Part shown: in pieces, positions 52,196-62,265 of the stretch
Layout: every line of letters begins with the position of its first letter
How positions within the stretch are numbered: position 1 is the first letter of the stretch
Assembly: GCA_019637295.1 (NCBI GenBank)
Contig: JAHBVX010000001.1
Location: forward strand, 657,501 to 721,500
Source of the DNA: Polyangiaceae bacterium
GTDB taxonomy: Bacteria > Myxococcota_A > Polyangia > Polyangiales > Polyangiaceae
DNA length: 64,000 bases
Direction: 5' to 3'
Notes under the pieces: model-generated
The model's input: the letters and a program-made list of their open reading frames with translations, nothing else
Told to the model about the DNA's origin: nothing
The model's database searches: none
Program-made: the position numbers and the translations under genes

Positions 52196-55183
52196 TCACT
52201 CGTTCGGCTTACAGCTGATCTCCAGGTTCCAGGCGTGGAGCACCGGGGCGGAGTAGCCGTCGCTCGACGGCAAGAGGTGCGAGCGGATGCGCACGAAGCG
52301 GTTGTCGCGAGGTCGGCCGGCGCTCAGCAGCGTGGAGTCGACCACCGCCGCGCCGTTCTGCGTGTCCACGGGGGTAGTCTTCGCCGAGGCGTGCTGTCCG
52401 GTCACCGCCGCCGGTCCCGGCGGGTTGGAGAACCGGAGCTGATCTTCGGGCGCGGTGGCGAGCCCCGCCTGGGTGGTGGCCGTCGTGACGTAGTAGTTGA
52501 TGCGCGAGTCGTTGGGTGTGGTCGCGGTCCAGGACCAGTGTCCCCACACCGGCTTGGTGCCCGCGGGACAGGCCTGGGCCGCGTCGTACTCGCGCACGAA
52601 GTTGCCGGCGGTGTACTGCGGTGGCGGCGGCGGCGGGAGCGACGGCAGCGTCTCGATCGTGGAGGTGTTGGGCGACCAGCGGAAGTCGTCGAGCAGCACC
52701 GTGGAGTCCCAGACGCGGTCCCCGGTGTCCCAGATCGAGTAGTGCAGGGTGAAGGTCTCGCCCGGGTTGACCGGCGCGGTGGTGACCAGCCAGCCGGTGG
52801 CGCCGCCGCACACCTGCCCGCCGCAGCTGCCGTCGAAGCCGGTGCCGGCGAGGTGAGCGTGCGTGGGCGTGGCGCTGGTCGTGCCGGGGATCGAGAAGAA
52901 GCCGGCGTTCACGCTCACCGGGTTGTTGTTGGCATCGAAGGAGATGTTCTTGTCCGCGAAGGGATTGAGCAGGCCGCTGTACAGCGCGATGAACGAGTCG
53001 TTGTACGCCGTACACACCCACTCCGGGTACTCGGTGGAGAAGAAGTCGAACTTGTACGAGAACGAGAGCGCGTTCGTCGGCGCGCGGATGGTCAGCCGCA
53101 GGCCGCAGGAGTCGTGCGCGGCGGAGCCGTTCGGGCAGCCGGCGGCGCTCTTGGGGAAGCCCGCGGGCGGCGTGACGGTGTGACCCGACTGGTAGCTGGC
53201 CACCTGGCCGTTGGGGTTGATGTAGCCCGGATCGTTCGCGTCGCGAGCGGTGCCCGACGAGAACACGGCCATGTTCGCGCCGAACTGCGGCGTGTTGTTC
53301 GCGCCCCACAGCGAGGTGATGGCCCGCTGGCGGTTGTCGCTGCACGCCGAGCCGTCCGCCCGCACCAGCTCGGCGCTGATCACGCCCCAGGTCTTGGCCG
53401 CGCCCGAGGCGCTGGCGGTAGTGAACCGGCACAGATCGACGGCGCGCGCGTACTGTAGCGGGTCGTCGCTCGCGAAGGTCAGGCCCGTGTCGCACGACGC
53501 CACGGCGTCGTCCGGCGTGCCGCTGCAGTCCTCGTCGACGCCGTTGCCCGGGAAGTCGTAGGCGCCCGGGTTGATGGTGGGGTCGCAGTCCTTGCAGTCG
53601 CCCTGGGCGAAGGAGTAGCCGTCGCCGTCGTGATCCATGGCGTCCGCCCAGCAGAAGCGGCACTGGTTGGTGGCCGAGTCGATGGCGCAGGACGCGCCCC
53701 CGCAAGCGGTCCCGATCAGGTTCACGCAGTTGGGGCCCCAGCTGGCCGAGCAGCACGTGGGGTCGATGGCGCATACCGCGGAGACGCAGCTCGTGCTCGG
53801 CGTGGTGCACACGCCGCCCACGCAGGCCGATGACGAGCAGCAGGGCTGGCTCGGAGAGCAGGCCGCGCCGGGGGGGTTACAGGCAGGCGCGGGGACCAGC
53901 TCGGTGATCAGGATGTCATCGAGGCTCCAGCCACCGTTGACAACGACCCAGTCGGACTGCAGCTGGAAGCGCAGCCGGAACTGGGTGCTCTTGTAGGCGC
54001 TGACGTCGAAGCTCAGGGACTTCCACGTACCCACGTTGTCGCTGGTCGAGTAGATTTGGCTCCAGCTCGTGCCGTTGTTGTTCGACACGTAAATGCGCCC
54101 GAAGTCGTAGTTGGGCTCGAACCGCTCCCAGCTCCGCAGCGTCAGGGTCATGGTCCCTGGCCCCGTGAGGTTGATGGTCGGACTGAGGAAGCTCCAGTTC
54201 GCGTTGTTCGGGTAGCTACCGCCGATCACCGTGCCCGCGAGGCGGTTGTCTGCGGTGGGGGTCGTGTCCGTGCTCGGGTCGCCCGAGCCGCCGGCGGCCA
54301 CCCCGATGGACCAACCCCCCAGTGTCCACCCTTGGGCGTTGAGGTTACTGAAGGTCTCCTCGAAGCGAACCGCGGGGACGGTGGGCGGCGGCACCTGGCA
54401 CGTGCCCGAAACACACGACAGCCCATAGCAGCACGGCGCGGCGCCCGGGCAGGCGGTGCCGTTGCTGAGGCACTGGGTGGCGGTGGCCGAGTCGCAGCCC
54501 GCCGTGAGCGCCCCGCCGGTCTCGCACACGTGGTGCGCGCAGTTGCCGATGCTGCCGCCGGTACAGGCCGAGACGGGCGGCGGGCCGGCGTCCCCCAGGG
54601 GGATGGACAGGCCGCCGTCGACCTCGACGATGCCGTTGCCCGGATCGCCCAGGCCGCCCGGGGTGTCCGGCCAGGTCATGCAGTACGGATCGCACGGATT
54701 GGCCGTGCACGCGCTGGGCGGACCCAGCGCGGTGGGCTTGCTCTTCGTCTTTGGGTCCCCACCCGGCAGCAGCGTGACGGAGTTGTTGATGACGCAGCTG
54801 CCCCACACGCCGCCCTGGCAGATGGTCTCGCCGTAGCCGCAGGTCACCTGCTCGCCTACCTGGCTCTCGACCTGACCGCAGTCGGCGCGCTGACCCTCGG
54901 TGCTGCAGGGGCAGCCGGGCCGAGGCTTGTTGCAGGCGTAGCACTCGTAGGTGACGCTCGGATCCGCGTCGTCGCAGTCGGTGCCCGCGGCGCAGCCGTC
55001 GCCGTAGCCGTCGCCGTCCTCGTCCACGCAAGTGCCGCCCTGCCCGCCGCTGCCGCTCATGCCCGGCAGCGGGTCCTTGTCGCTGCAGGCGAGGGGGGCC
55101 GCTGCGACGGCCGCGAGCACAGCGAGCACGGACAGCGACCGTCGTTGCTCCCGAATCCAGCTGAACAATGCGTGCGCTCTCAC
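52196..55183 (-). CDS. Choice-of-anchor L lipoprotein with MopE-type calcium repeats
   Basis: The protein has 995 residues with a signal and Cys33 as likely lipid site. Residues 50-75 are a MopE/thrombospondin-like acidic repeat (CVDEDGDGYGDGC); a second (DHDGDGYSFAQGDCKDCDPT) follows near 525. Residues about 280-430 resemble a MAM/jelly-roll domain (SFLSPTINLTGPGTMTLTL, LDDILI). A CCS...CC Cys module is at about 440-510. Residues about 560-850 form a choice-of-anchor L domain (LSFSYKFDFFSTEYPEW, LDDFRW). It is a large surface protein, perhaps an adhesin or metal-binding exoprotein. It is followed by a smaller lipoprotein gene upstream. Confidence 0.82.
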   Translation of the reverse strand: MRAHALFSWIREQRRSLSVLAVLAAVAAAPLACSDKDPLPGMSGSGGQGGTCVDEDGDGYGDGCAAGTDCDDADPSVTYECYACNKPRPGCPCSTEGQRADCGQVESQVGEQVTCGYGETICQGGVWGSCVINNSVTLLPGGDPKTKSKPTALGPPSACTANPCDPYCMTWPDTPGGLGDPGNGIVEVDGGLSIPLGDAGPPPVSACTGGSIGNCAHHVCETGGALTAGCDSATATQCLSNGTACPGAAPCCYGLSCVSGTCQVPPPTVPAVRFEETFSNLNAQGWTLGGWSIGVAAGGSGDPSTDTTPTADNRLAGTVIGGSYPNNANWSFLSPTINLTGPGTMTLTLRSWERFEPNYDFGRIYVSNNNGTSWSQIYSTSDNVGTWKSLSFDVSAYKSTQFRLRFQLQSDWVVVNGGWSLDDILITELVPAPACNPPGAACSPSQPCCSSSACVGGVCTTPSTSCVSAVCAIDPTCCSASWGPNCVNLIGTACGGASCAIDSATNQCRFCWADAMDHDGDGYSFAQGDCKDCDPTINPGAYDFPGNGVDEDCSGTPDDAVASCDTGLTFASDDPLQYARAVDLCRFTTASASGAAKTWGVISAELVRADGSACSDNRQRAITSLWGANNTPQFGANMAVFSSGTARDANDPGYINPNGQVASYQSGHTVTPPAGFPKSAAGCPNGSAAHDSCGLRLTIRAPTNALSFSYKFDFFSTEYPEWVCTAYNDSFIALYSGLLNPFADKNISFDANNNPVSVNAGFFSIPGTTSATPTHAHLAGTGFDGSCGGQVCGGATGWLVTTAPVNPGETFTLHYSIWDTGDRVWDSTVLLDDFRWSPNTSTIETLPSLPPPPPPQYTAGNFVREYDAAQACPAGTKPVWGHWSWTATTPNDSRINYYVTTATTQAGLATAPEDQLRFSNPPGPAAVTGQHASAKTTPVDTQNGAAVVDSTLLSAGRPRDNRFVRIRSHLLPSSDGYSAPVLHAWNLEISCKPNE

Positions 55184-55196
55184 GGGGGGCCTCCTC

Positions 55197-56048
55197 CTAC
55201 AGTGAGCCGAAGTCGAAGTCCGTCGCTTGCGCGGGGAACAACATCCGAAGCTGCCACCCCTCCGCGCTGCCCTGCCCGCCGCCGCCCAGCGGCCCTGCCA
55301 GGGCGGCGATGGTGGTCGCGCCCGAGGCCAGCGCGAGGGATACGCTCCCCTGCGACGCCGGAATGAACGCGTCGACCGTCGCGACGAGCGACTGACAGTT
55401 CGAGGCCGTACTCGCGCTGACCGTCACCTTCGTGAGCTCCACGTACACGGTGCCGTTCTGGTCCTCGAGCTGGAGCCAGGCCTTGGGGATCTCGTCCTTC
55501 GAGGCGAACCCACCTTGCTTCAGCACCAGCCCGACGAGCGCCGGACTCTTGCCTGACGGGAAGACCTGCTTGAAGCCGCCGCTCTCGGTCTCGGTCGCCG
55601 ACACCGTGACTTGTCCGCCGGGCTTTGCCAGCAGCACGATGGTCAGCGGGTGCTCGCCGTAGTCGTACGTGAGCGCGCTGAGCTCCTTGGCGAGCTCTTT
55701 CGGTGTGGGCTGGACGAAAGCCGCGCCGGTGGCTCGAAATGCGAGCGCGCCGCTGCAGGCAACGTCGATCGGCACCACCGGCGGCGCCCCCGCCGCTCCC
55801 GCGCTGCCCGCAACTCCCCCGGCTCCGCTGCTGCCTGCGACTCCCCCAGCCCCCCCGCTGCTGCCCGCGCTGCCGCCTGCTCCGCCGGTCGCGCCGCCCC
55901 CGCTGCCCCCGCCACCGCCGGTCGCGCCGCTGCCCCCGCTCCCGGGTGCGGCTCTGGGCCGGCTCTCGTCTCCACCGCAGGCGACGAGGGACAAGGAGAC
56001 CAGCAGGCTCAGGGCGAGGCGCACCCGGATCGAGACCATCGTGGCCAC
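55197..56048 (-). CDS. Gly-rich lipoprotein, 283 aa
   Basis: The signal ends in the lipobox SLVAC (near Cys24), followed by a 65-residue Gly/Ser/Ala linker. The outer domain (about 95-283) has a possible disulphide between DVACSGALAF and ASNCQSL and is beta-rich (LTIVLLAKPGGQVTVSATE). No family is recognised. It lies 13 bp upstream of the choice-of-anchor L gene and is probably co-transcribed, implying that both go to the same surface. A start at 56039 (MVSIRV) is equally possible. Confidence 0.72.
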   Translation of the reverse strand: MATMVSIRVRLALSLLVSLSLVACGGDESRPRAAPGSGGSGATGGGGGSGGGATGGAGGSAGSSGGAGGVAGSSGAGGVAGSAGAAGAPPVVPIDVACSGALAFRATGAAFVQPTPKELAKELSALTYDYGEHPLTIVLLAKPGGQVTVSATETESGGFKQVFPSGKSPALVGLVLKQGGFASKDEIPKAWLQLEDQNGTVYVELTKVTVSASTASNCQSLVATVDAFIPASQGSVSLALASGATTIAALAGPLGGGGQGSAEGWQLRMLFPAQATDFDFGSL

Positions 56049-56233
56049 TATAGCAAGTCGCGTACCCTGCCAACAGCGGCCGGAGGACCCCGAGATCAGC
56101 GCGTAATTGGCGATACCGCTCGGGAATTGCCAGGCAACCGGCTACGCAACTTGTTCATAGCAACGCAGGATGTGATGAGGCACTGAACAGCCGTCGCGCG
56201 CTCCGCGTCGAGCGCGCGGTAGCCTCGGGCCTG

Positions 56234-57877
56234 ATGGGCCTGCTCGATCCGGAGCCGCTGCCGTACGACCCCCTCGAGTGGGAGAAGCTCCCGCTGCACG
56301 AGCGGGCGCGTCTGGTGTGTCTGGCCTGGGCCGAGCAGGGGTACGGGACGCCGCTCTTGATCTACGCCGTGTATGCGCTCAAGGTGGCGCTGTACGCGGG
56401 CGGGTGGCTGTTCTTCTGCACGCGCGACCCAGCGCTGTCCGCGGCCAACGTCGCCGACTGGGCGCTGTCGCCGATCGCGTTTCAGAAGGCCATCCTGTGG
56501 AGCATGCTGTTCGAGGGGCTGGGGCTCGGCTGCGGTAGCGGTCCGCTCACGGGGCGCTACGTCCCGCCCATCGGGGGCTTTCTGTATTTCTTGCGGCCCG
56601 GCACCACGAAGCTGCCGCTGTGGCCGAAGCTGCCCGTGCTCGGGGGCGACCGCCGCACGCTGCTCGACGTGGCCCTCTACGCGGGGCTGTGCTTCGCGCT
56701 GGTGCGCGCCCTGCTCGCGCCGCATCTCGACGCCCCCGCCGTCATCGCTGTCGCGCTCTTGGTGCCAGTGCTCGGCGTCGCGGACAAGACCGTGTTCCTG
56801 GCGCTGCGCGCGGAGCACTACTGGCTCACGGTGCTCTGCTTCGTCTTCGCACGTGACTGGATCGCCGGCGCGAAGTCGGTGCAGCTCGCGCTCTGGTTCT
56901 GGGCTGGCGTCTCGAAGCTCAACCACCACTTCCCCGCGGTGGTGTGCGTGATGACCAGCAACGGGCCCCTCACGCGTCGCGGCCCGCTGCGCCGCTGGGT
57001 GTACCGCGACTACCCGAACGACCTTCGGCCGTCCAAGCTTGCGGCTGGTATGGGGCACGCGGGCACCGCGCTCGAGCTCGGCGTGCCCATCATCTTGCTC
57101 CTCTCGCCCGGCGGCACCTCGCTCGTGGTCGGCCTCGCGCTGATGCTGGCGCTGCACCTGTACATCACCAGCAACGTGCCCATGGGCGTGCCCATCGAGT
57201 GGAACGTGATGGTCGTGTACGGCGCGTTCGCGCTGTTCTGGCAGCACCCCCAGACGCGCGCCTGGGACGTCGCGTCCCCGCCGCTCGCCCTCGCGCTCGT
57301 GACAGGCCTCATCGCCGTGCCGCTGCTCGGCAATCTGTTGCCCCGCGCGGTCTCGTTCCTGCTCGCCATGCGCTACTACGCCGGCAACTGGGCCTACAGC
57401 GTGTGGCTCTTTCGCGGCGAGAGCTACCGAAAGCTCGACCGCCTGACCAAGAGCTCCCCCTGGGTCTACGACCAGCTCGAGCGCCTGTACGATCACCCGA
57501 CGGCCGTCGGCTTGGGCAGCAAGGTGATGGGGTTTCGCATGATGCATCTGCACGGCCGCGCGCTTGGGGAGCTGCTCCCCAAGGCCGTCGACCGCCTTCA
57601 GGACTACACCTACGTGGACGGTGAGATCGTGGCGGGGCTCGTGCTCGGCTGGAACTTCGGCGATGGTCACCTGCACGACGAGCGGCTGCTCGCTGCCGTT
57701 CACTCGCAGTGCGGCTTCGAGCCCGGGGAGCTGCGCTGCATCTTCGTCGAATCGCAGCCCCTCTTCGGGGACACCCTCGCGTATCGCATCGCCGATGCCC
57801 AGAGCGGCGAGCTCGAGCGCGGTGAACTCCAGGTCAGCGACCTCTGTGCACGCCAGCCCTGGGAGGGTGCGCGCTGA
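56234..57877 (+). CDS. DUF3556 multi-spanning membrane protein
   Basis: The protein has 547 residues and the conserved pattern of DUF3556, better known from mycobacteria and other actinobacteria: an early RARLVCLAWAEQGYGTP, VYALKVALYAGGWLFF, FEGLGLGCGSGPLTGRYVPPIGGFLYFLRPGTTKLP, then FVFARDWIAGAK and YYAGNWAYSVWLFRG. About eight membrane helices lie in the first 390 residues, followed by a soluble C-terminal part (about 400-547). The function is unknown; membrane-lipid or polyketide handling has been suggested by neighbours in other genomes only. It is followed by a DUF3160 lipoprotein gene after 50 bp. Confidence 0.82.
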   Translation: MGLLDPEPLPYDPLEWEKLPLHERARLVCLAWAEQGYGTPLLIYAVYALKVALYAGGWLFFCTRDPALSAANVADWALSPIAFQKAILWSMLFEGLGLGCGSGPLTGRYVPPIGGFLYFLRPGTTKLPLWPKLPVLGGDRRTLLDVALYAGLCFALVRALLAPHLDAPAVIAVALLVPVLGVADKTVFLALRAEHYWLTVLCFVFARDWIAGAKSVQLALWFWAGVSKLNHHFPAVVCVMTSNGPLTRRGPLRRWVYRDYPNDLRPSKLAAGMGHAGTALELGVPIILLLSPGGTSLVVGLALMLALHLYITSNVPMGVPIEWNVMVVYGAFALFWQHPQTRAWDVASPPLALALVTGLIAVPLLGNLLPRAVSFLLAMRYYAGNWAYSVWLFRGESYRKLDRLTKSSPWVYDQLERLYDHPTAVGLGSKVMGFRMMHLHGRALGELLPKAVDRLQDYTYVDGEIVAGLVLGWNFGDGHLHDERLLAAVHSQCGFEPGELRCIFVESQPLFGDTLAYRIADAQSGELERGELQVSDLCARQPWEGAR

Positions 57878-57927
57878 GCGGGTGGCGCGAGCGTCACACT
57901 ACCGCGCGCCAGCCCGATGAGCCGGTC

Positions 57928-60483
57928 ATGCGGCAGCTCGCGCTGGCACTCGGACTCGGTATCGCGCTCATCCCTGGGGCCTGTGGTCCCGCGCCGCCCG
58001 TAGAACATGCGCCGCCCATGACGCCGCCTGCCGCGAGCAGGCTCGACGCGGGCCTCGTCGCGAGGGCGGACGCCAAGGCCGAAGCGCCCAAGCCCGAGGA
58101 CCCTCCCCCGCCCCTGGTCTACGACCTGGGTCCGGGCTATCGCGAGCGTCCGCGAGAGCCCGCCAATCTCTGTGAACCCGCCAGGTCGAACCTCGAGCGC
58201 ACCGCGGCCTCGTTGCTCGCCGCGCCGCCGTTGCCGCCGAGCGCGCGCTCCGTCACCGGTTGGGATCGCACGACCGAGCCGCTGTACCTGAAGCGCATGA
58301 CCGAGCGCTTCGGGCTCACGCCCAGCGAGCTTCAGCTCCTGAGACAGCATGGGTTCGTCGTGCTCGAGCGCGAATCGGCGAGCACCTACACCGACGCCTA
58401 TCACGAGATCTATCGCTCCGAGCTGCCGCTGTACGTGTCCGTAGACGCCATCCTGCACGCGGTGTTCCGCGGGCACGAGGCCATCTTGTCCAGGCTCGAG
58501 CGCGAGCTGCTAGAGCCCCAGCAGAAGGAGGTGCTCGATCGCCTGCACGCTTCGCTGCCCGCCGCGGCCGCGCGCTACCCCGGGGACACGACGCGTGATC
58601 TCGATCTGTACCTGACCGTCGCCCGCAGCTTCGCGCACGACGCCGCCATGGGCAGCGCGCTCTCGGACGCCACGGTGGCGAAGGACGCCGCCAGGCTCGT
58701 CGCGCTCGGCCGCGACTCGAGGGCACTGAGCGAGGTGGAGCTGTTCGGACGCCGCCGCGTGGTCGACTTCTCGCGCTACCTGCCCCGGGGCCGCTACGCC
58801 AAGCACGGGCTCGAGGCCTACTTCCGCAGCGCTACCTGGCTCGTGAACTTGGAGCTGAACCTGGTCAGTCGCGGGGGACGCAGCTCCGCGCCGGGCTTCA
58901 CTCCGGACACGCGCGAGACGCCGCGCGAAGCGCTGCTCGCGCTGAGCCTCGCGGACCTGGCCGAGCGCGCTGGCGCCCTGGGGGACGTGGAGAAGCTCGA
59001 GCGAACCTGGCAGGCCATCGCGGGCGATCGGGAGGACGTCGGGCTCGTGGAGCTGAGCCGGCTCCGCGCTCGCAGCGGGCTGGACCTGCGGGCCGCCGAC
59101 GCCTTCGAGCGTCTCCGGAAGGCGATCGGCGGACAGTACACGCGCACGACGCGGGTCCACTACATGCCCCAGGGCTCGCGACCGCTGCCGGCGATCGCCA
59201 CCTTCCTGGGACCGCGCATCACCCCGGACACGACGGCGATGGCGGGGCTAGTCCACGGCGACGTGCCGAGCCGCTTCGAGCTCGGGGCCGGAGACGTGGG
59301 CTACCTGCTCGGGCACGACCGCGCGGAGCCGCTGCTGCTACGCGAACAGCTCACCAGACACCCGGAGCTGAGGCCTGCCCTGGAGCGTGGCCGCGCAGCG
59401 CTCGCCGCCGCACCCCAGCGCGGGCTGTTCGGTTCCTGGCTCGGAGCCGTGCGCGCGCTGGCGTCGCGGCCCGAAGGCGCGCAGCCGAGCTTCGCGCGGA
59501 CCGGGGCCTTCTCGGACATGCGCCTCGGCTCTGCGCTCGTCGCCTACGGTCAGCTGCGACACGAATACGTGCTGATGGCCGCGCAAGCCTACGACGAGGG
59601 GGGCTGCGTCATCCCCGACGGCTTCGTCGACCCCGCGCCCGAGGTGTACGCCGCCATCGTACGCTACGCCGCGGAGGGTGCGACGCTGTCGCGTGGCCTC
59701 GGGCACGCCGACGCCGCGAGCTACTTCGAGCGCCTGGGCAGACGCGTGGCCGTGCTGCTCGCCATCGCGAGGCACCAGCTCGCGGGACAGCCGCTGCCCG
59801 AGGACGCAAAGCGCTGGATGTCCATGGTGGTGGAGATCCTGCCGCCGTCGAGCGAGGGCCCGGGCAGCTTCGACGGCTGGTATTTCGACCTGTTCGCGAC
59901 GACCAGCGACGCCTTCGAGACGCCCGCGTTCGTCAGCGACTACTACGCGTCAGCGAACACCGGCCGGGTGAGCCACCTGGGCGCCGAGCTGCCGCGCCTC
60001 GCGCTGTTCGTCGTCGATCACGAGGGAAGCCCGCGCGTCATGGTCGGCCCGGTGGCTCGGGGCTACGAAGCGCGAGCTCACAAACGGCTCACCGAGCGGG
60101 AGGTCCGGTCCGGGCGAGCCCGGCGCGAGTCACCGTGGACTCGCTCCTTCCTCGCGCCGGCGGGCCGCGCCCCCTCGCTCGCGCTCGAGATCACCAAGGC
60201 GGACTACGGCGCGGACGAGGCGAACGTCGAGATCAGCGTGCGTGGCGAGGCGGGGCCCTTGCTCATCACCTTGCTCGACCACCACCGCCGTCCCATCGCG
60301 TCCGCGACCACCGTCGTCGGTCCCGGGCTGACCAAGGTGCGCATGCGGCTCTCGGCGCGCGACGGCGAGCTGCCGAGTCCCGAGGCGTGGCAGGTGCGCC
60401 GCGGCAGCTTCACGCACTTTGCGACCATGCCCTACGGCTTGTACGCCGCGAAGATGACCCTGGGCGGCGCCAAGGAGCCGTGA
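57928..60483 (+). CDS. DUF3160 lipoprotein
   Basis: The protein has 851 residues with a signal and Cys19 as likely lipid site, a Pro-rich spacer and a large helical DUF3160-type domain (about 110-760): GFVVLERESASTYTDAYHEIYRSELPLYVSVDAILHAV is the recognisable signature. The end is beta-rich with an Arg-rich stretch near 715-735. DUF3160 proteins are exported and of unknown role. It lies downstream of the DUF3556 gene on the same strand (50 bp), so they may be one transcription unit. It converges with the helical hypothetical gene ending at 60516. Confidence 0.8.
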   Translation: MRQLALALGLGIALIPGACGPAPPVEHAPPMTPPAASRLDAGLVARADAKAEAPKPEDPPPPLVYDLGPGYRERPREPANLCEPARSNLERTAASLLAAPPLPPSARSVTGWDRTTEPLYLKRMTERFGLTPSELQLLRQHGFVVLERESASTYTDAYHEIYRSELPLYVSVDAILHAVFRGHEAILSRLERELLEPQQKEVLDRLHASLPAAAARYPGDTTRDLDLYLTVARSFAHDAAMGSALSDATVAKDAARLVALGRDSRALSEVELFGRRRVVDFSRYLPRGRYAKHGLEAYFRSATWLVNLELNLVSRGGRSSAPGFTPDTRETPREALLALSLADLAERAGALGDVEKLERTWQAIAGDREDVGLVELSRLRARSGLDLRAADAFERLRKAIGGQYTRTTRVHYMPQGSRPLPAIATFLGPRITPDTTAMAGLVHGDVPSRFELGAGDVGYLLGHDRAEPLLLREQLTRHPELRPALERGRAALAAAPQRGLFGSWLGAVRALASRPEGAQPSFARTGAFSDMRLGSALVAYGQLRHEYVLMAAQAYDEGGCVIPDGFVDPAPEVYAAIVRYAAEGATLSRGLGHADAASYFERLGRRVAVLLAIARHQLAGQPLPEDAKRWMSMVVEILPPSSEGPGSFDGWYFDLFATTSDAFETPAFVSDYYASANTGRVSHLGAELPRLALFVVDHEGSPRVMVGPVARGYEARAHKRLTEREVRSGRARRESPWTRSFLAPAGRAPSLALEITKADYGADEANVEISVRGEAGPLLITLLDHHRRPIASATTVVGPGLTKVRMRLSARDGELPSPEAWQVRRGSFTHFATMPYGLYAAKMTLGGAKEP

Positions 60484-60515
60484 CGCGTCCTCGCCGCGGC
60501 AGGGTCTCTTGGCTG

Positions 60516-61277
60516 CTAGCTGGGCTCCCCCAGCTCGACGGGGAACTCGCGCACCGTGAGCAGGTGCCGGGCCGCGGCGCCGGGTCTGCGAGGTAGGCGA
60601 CAGAAGTAGCGAAACGAGGTCGTCAGCGAGCCGAAGGTGCGCTCGAGCTCGGACCAGTGCGAGCTCTGAACGATGTTGGCCCGAAGCAGCACGCCGCCTG
60701 TCGGGTCGACGCGGAACCGGCGCACGACGTCGAGCAGGCGAGCGTGATAGTCGGGCTCCTCGACGATGGCGCCGATGGAGCGTTGCCGGGGGTGCGCGCC
60801 CGCGAGCATCTGCTCGAGCTGCCGCTCGAGCTCGTCGAGGCCGCCCTCGTGCGCGCTCAGCAGCTGCAGGTCGTAGAGCGGGTTGGCGTGCACCACCTGC
60901 ATCAGGTGGCCGATGATCACGTCGGCTTCGGAGGCGAGACCGACGGGATCCACCATGCTGGCCGGATCGTCGAGGACGCGCAGCAGCTGGTGAAAGCCGT
61001 AGTCAATCCCCTGGCTCCGGTAGTAGTCCGCAGCTGCGGGCGAGATCCAGAAGCGCAGCATGTCGATACCGCCGGTCACGAGCTGTACCCGCGTCGGGCG
61101 TCGTTCGACGATGCCGAGGCGCTCGAGCCGCTCGAGGCGAGCATCGACCACGCGTCCGCTGGTCACGCGGGAGAGCGCGCGAGCGAGGCGACGGAGCTTC
61201 AGCGCGAGCACGCGCGGTGGCCCGGCAGCGTCGCCGAGCAGCTTCAGCGCGGGCTCGCGATGGCGCGCGGTCTGCAT
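60516..61277 (-). CDS. Helical hypothetical protein, 253 aa
   Basis: With the start at 61277 the protein has no signal peptide. It is rich in helices with a basic N-terminus (LRRLARALSRVTSGRVVDARLERLERLGIVERRP), which looks like a winged-helix DNA-binding segment, followed by FWISPAAADYYRSQGIDYGFHQLLRVLDDPASM and an acidic helical middle. I have no named family for it. It could be a myxobacterial regulator. It is divergent from the exported gene at 61380. Confidence 0.65.
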   Translation of the reverse strand: MQTARHREPALKLLGDAAGPPRVLALKLRRLARALSRVTSGRVVDARLERLERLGIVERRPTRVQLVTGGIDMLRFWISPAAADYYRSQGIDYGFHQLLRVLDDPASMVDPVGLASEADVIIGHLMQVVHANPLYDLQLLSAHEGGLDELERQLEQMLAGAHPRQRSIGAIVEEPDYHARLLDVVRRFRVDPTGGVLLRANIVQSSHWSELERTFGSLTTSFRYFCRLPRRPGAAARHLLTVREFPVELGEPS

Positions 61278-61379
61278 GCCCGGCAGGATAGTTCGGACGG
61301 CGCGCGCCCGTCGAGTCGCCCGCTCGCTGGAGGGCGAGGCACGCTTGACCCTGCGCGGGTCTCCCCGCACTCTCGGGCA

Positions 61380-62252
61380 GTGAAGGTGTTGGCCAGTCGC
61401 GTCGTCGTGCTTGCTCTGCGCGCGAGCGTTTGCGCGGTCTGGCTCTCGGGCATGAGCTGCGAGCGGCCCGCTCGCGCGGCGCCCCCGTCGGGATCGCCGC
61501 CTCCAGCGCGAGCTCTCCCCCCGTACGTTCCGCCGATCATGCCGGCGTATGGCCCGCTGCCCGAGCGCGCGTCGGACGCGTCGGACGCGACGCCGGACGG
61601 AGCCGCGCCGGGCGCCGAGCCGGTCCCAGGAGACGATGCGGCCCTCCTGGAGTCGGCGTCACGCAAGATGCACCACCACGACGGCAAGGGTTGTCTCGAG
61701 GATCTCGCGCGGGTCTCTGTCCAGACTGCAGCCACGCGAGGCCTGCAGCTGATGCGCGCCCAGTGCGGGATGCTCGTCGGGCGCTGTCAGGCAGGAAAGA
61801 AGGTGCTCGCGGACTACTACGTCGCGCAGACGAACATGTCCGTCGCCCGCGCCGAACAGACAGCAGAACGTATGGGCGCGATCTACTGCCGCGGAGGCGA
61901 CTCGACGCCGCGAGACCGTCTGCTGAGGGCCCAGCACGAGCTGCAGAACGGCGCCTACCTGGACCCGCGCACCGACTGCGAGGCCAACGTGCAGCTCATC
62001 CGCAAGCTCGCGCCCAAGGTCTCAGCGCGAGACGAGGAAGACAGCGCGGTGACGGCCGTTCCCAAGTCGCTGTATCACATGGGCGCGTCGTGCCATGCGC
62101 GCGCAGGCGACTGCCAGGCGGCCTGGCGCACCTTCCGCGAGAACTACCCCAAGGAAGTCCTGGCCAAGGTGACGCCCGACATGCGGGACACGATCATGCG
62201 CAGCAACTTCGACTCGCTCGTTCAGCGGTGCAAGGGCGCGACGCTGCCCTGA
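61380..62252 (+). CDS. Exported putative lipoprotein with helical repeats
   Basis: The GTG start at 61380 gives 290 residues beginning with a hydrophobic signal (VVVLALRASVCAVWLSGMSC) and a Pro-rich linker to about 85. The C-terminal 190 residues are helical with spaced cysteines (KGCLEDL, AQCGML, GRCQAG, IYCRGG, SCHARAGDC, QRCKG) that resemble TPR-like helix pairs with disulphides. Longer upstream frames lie antisense to the neighbouring gene and are rejected. Function is unknown. It converges with the 198-residue gene with 13 bp between stops. Confidence 0.68.
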   Translation: MKVLASRVVVLALRASVCAVWLSGMSCERPARAAPPSGSPPPARALPPYVPPIMPAYGPLPERASDASDATPDGAAPGAEPVPGDDAALLESASRKMHHHDGKGCLEDLARVSVQTAATRGLQLMRAQCGMLVGRCQAGKKVLADYYVAQTNMSVARAEQTAERMGAIYCRGGDSTPRDRLLRAQHELQNGAYLDPRTDCEANVQLIRKLAPKVSARDEEDSAVTAVPKSLYHMGASCHARAGDCQAAWRTFRENYPKEVLAKVTPDMRDTIMRSNFDSLVQRCKGATLP

Positions 62253-62265
62253 GGGCGCTGGCGCA

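Noticed and set aside
60657-61379. N-terminal extension of the gene at 61380
   Set aside because: It would be antisense to the 60516-61277 gene and would bury the signal peptide.
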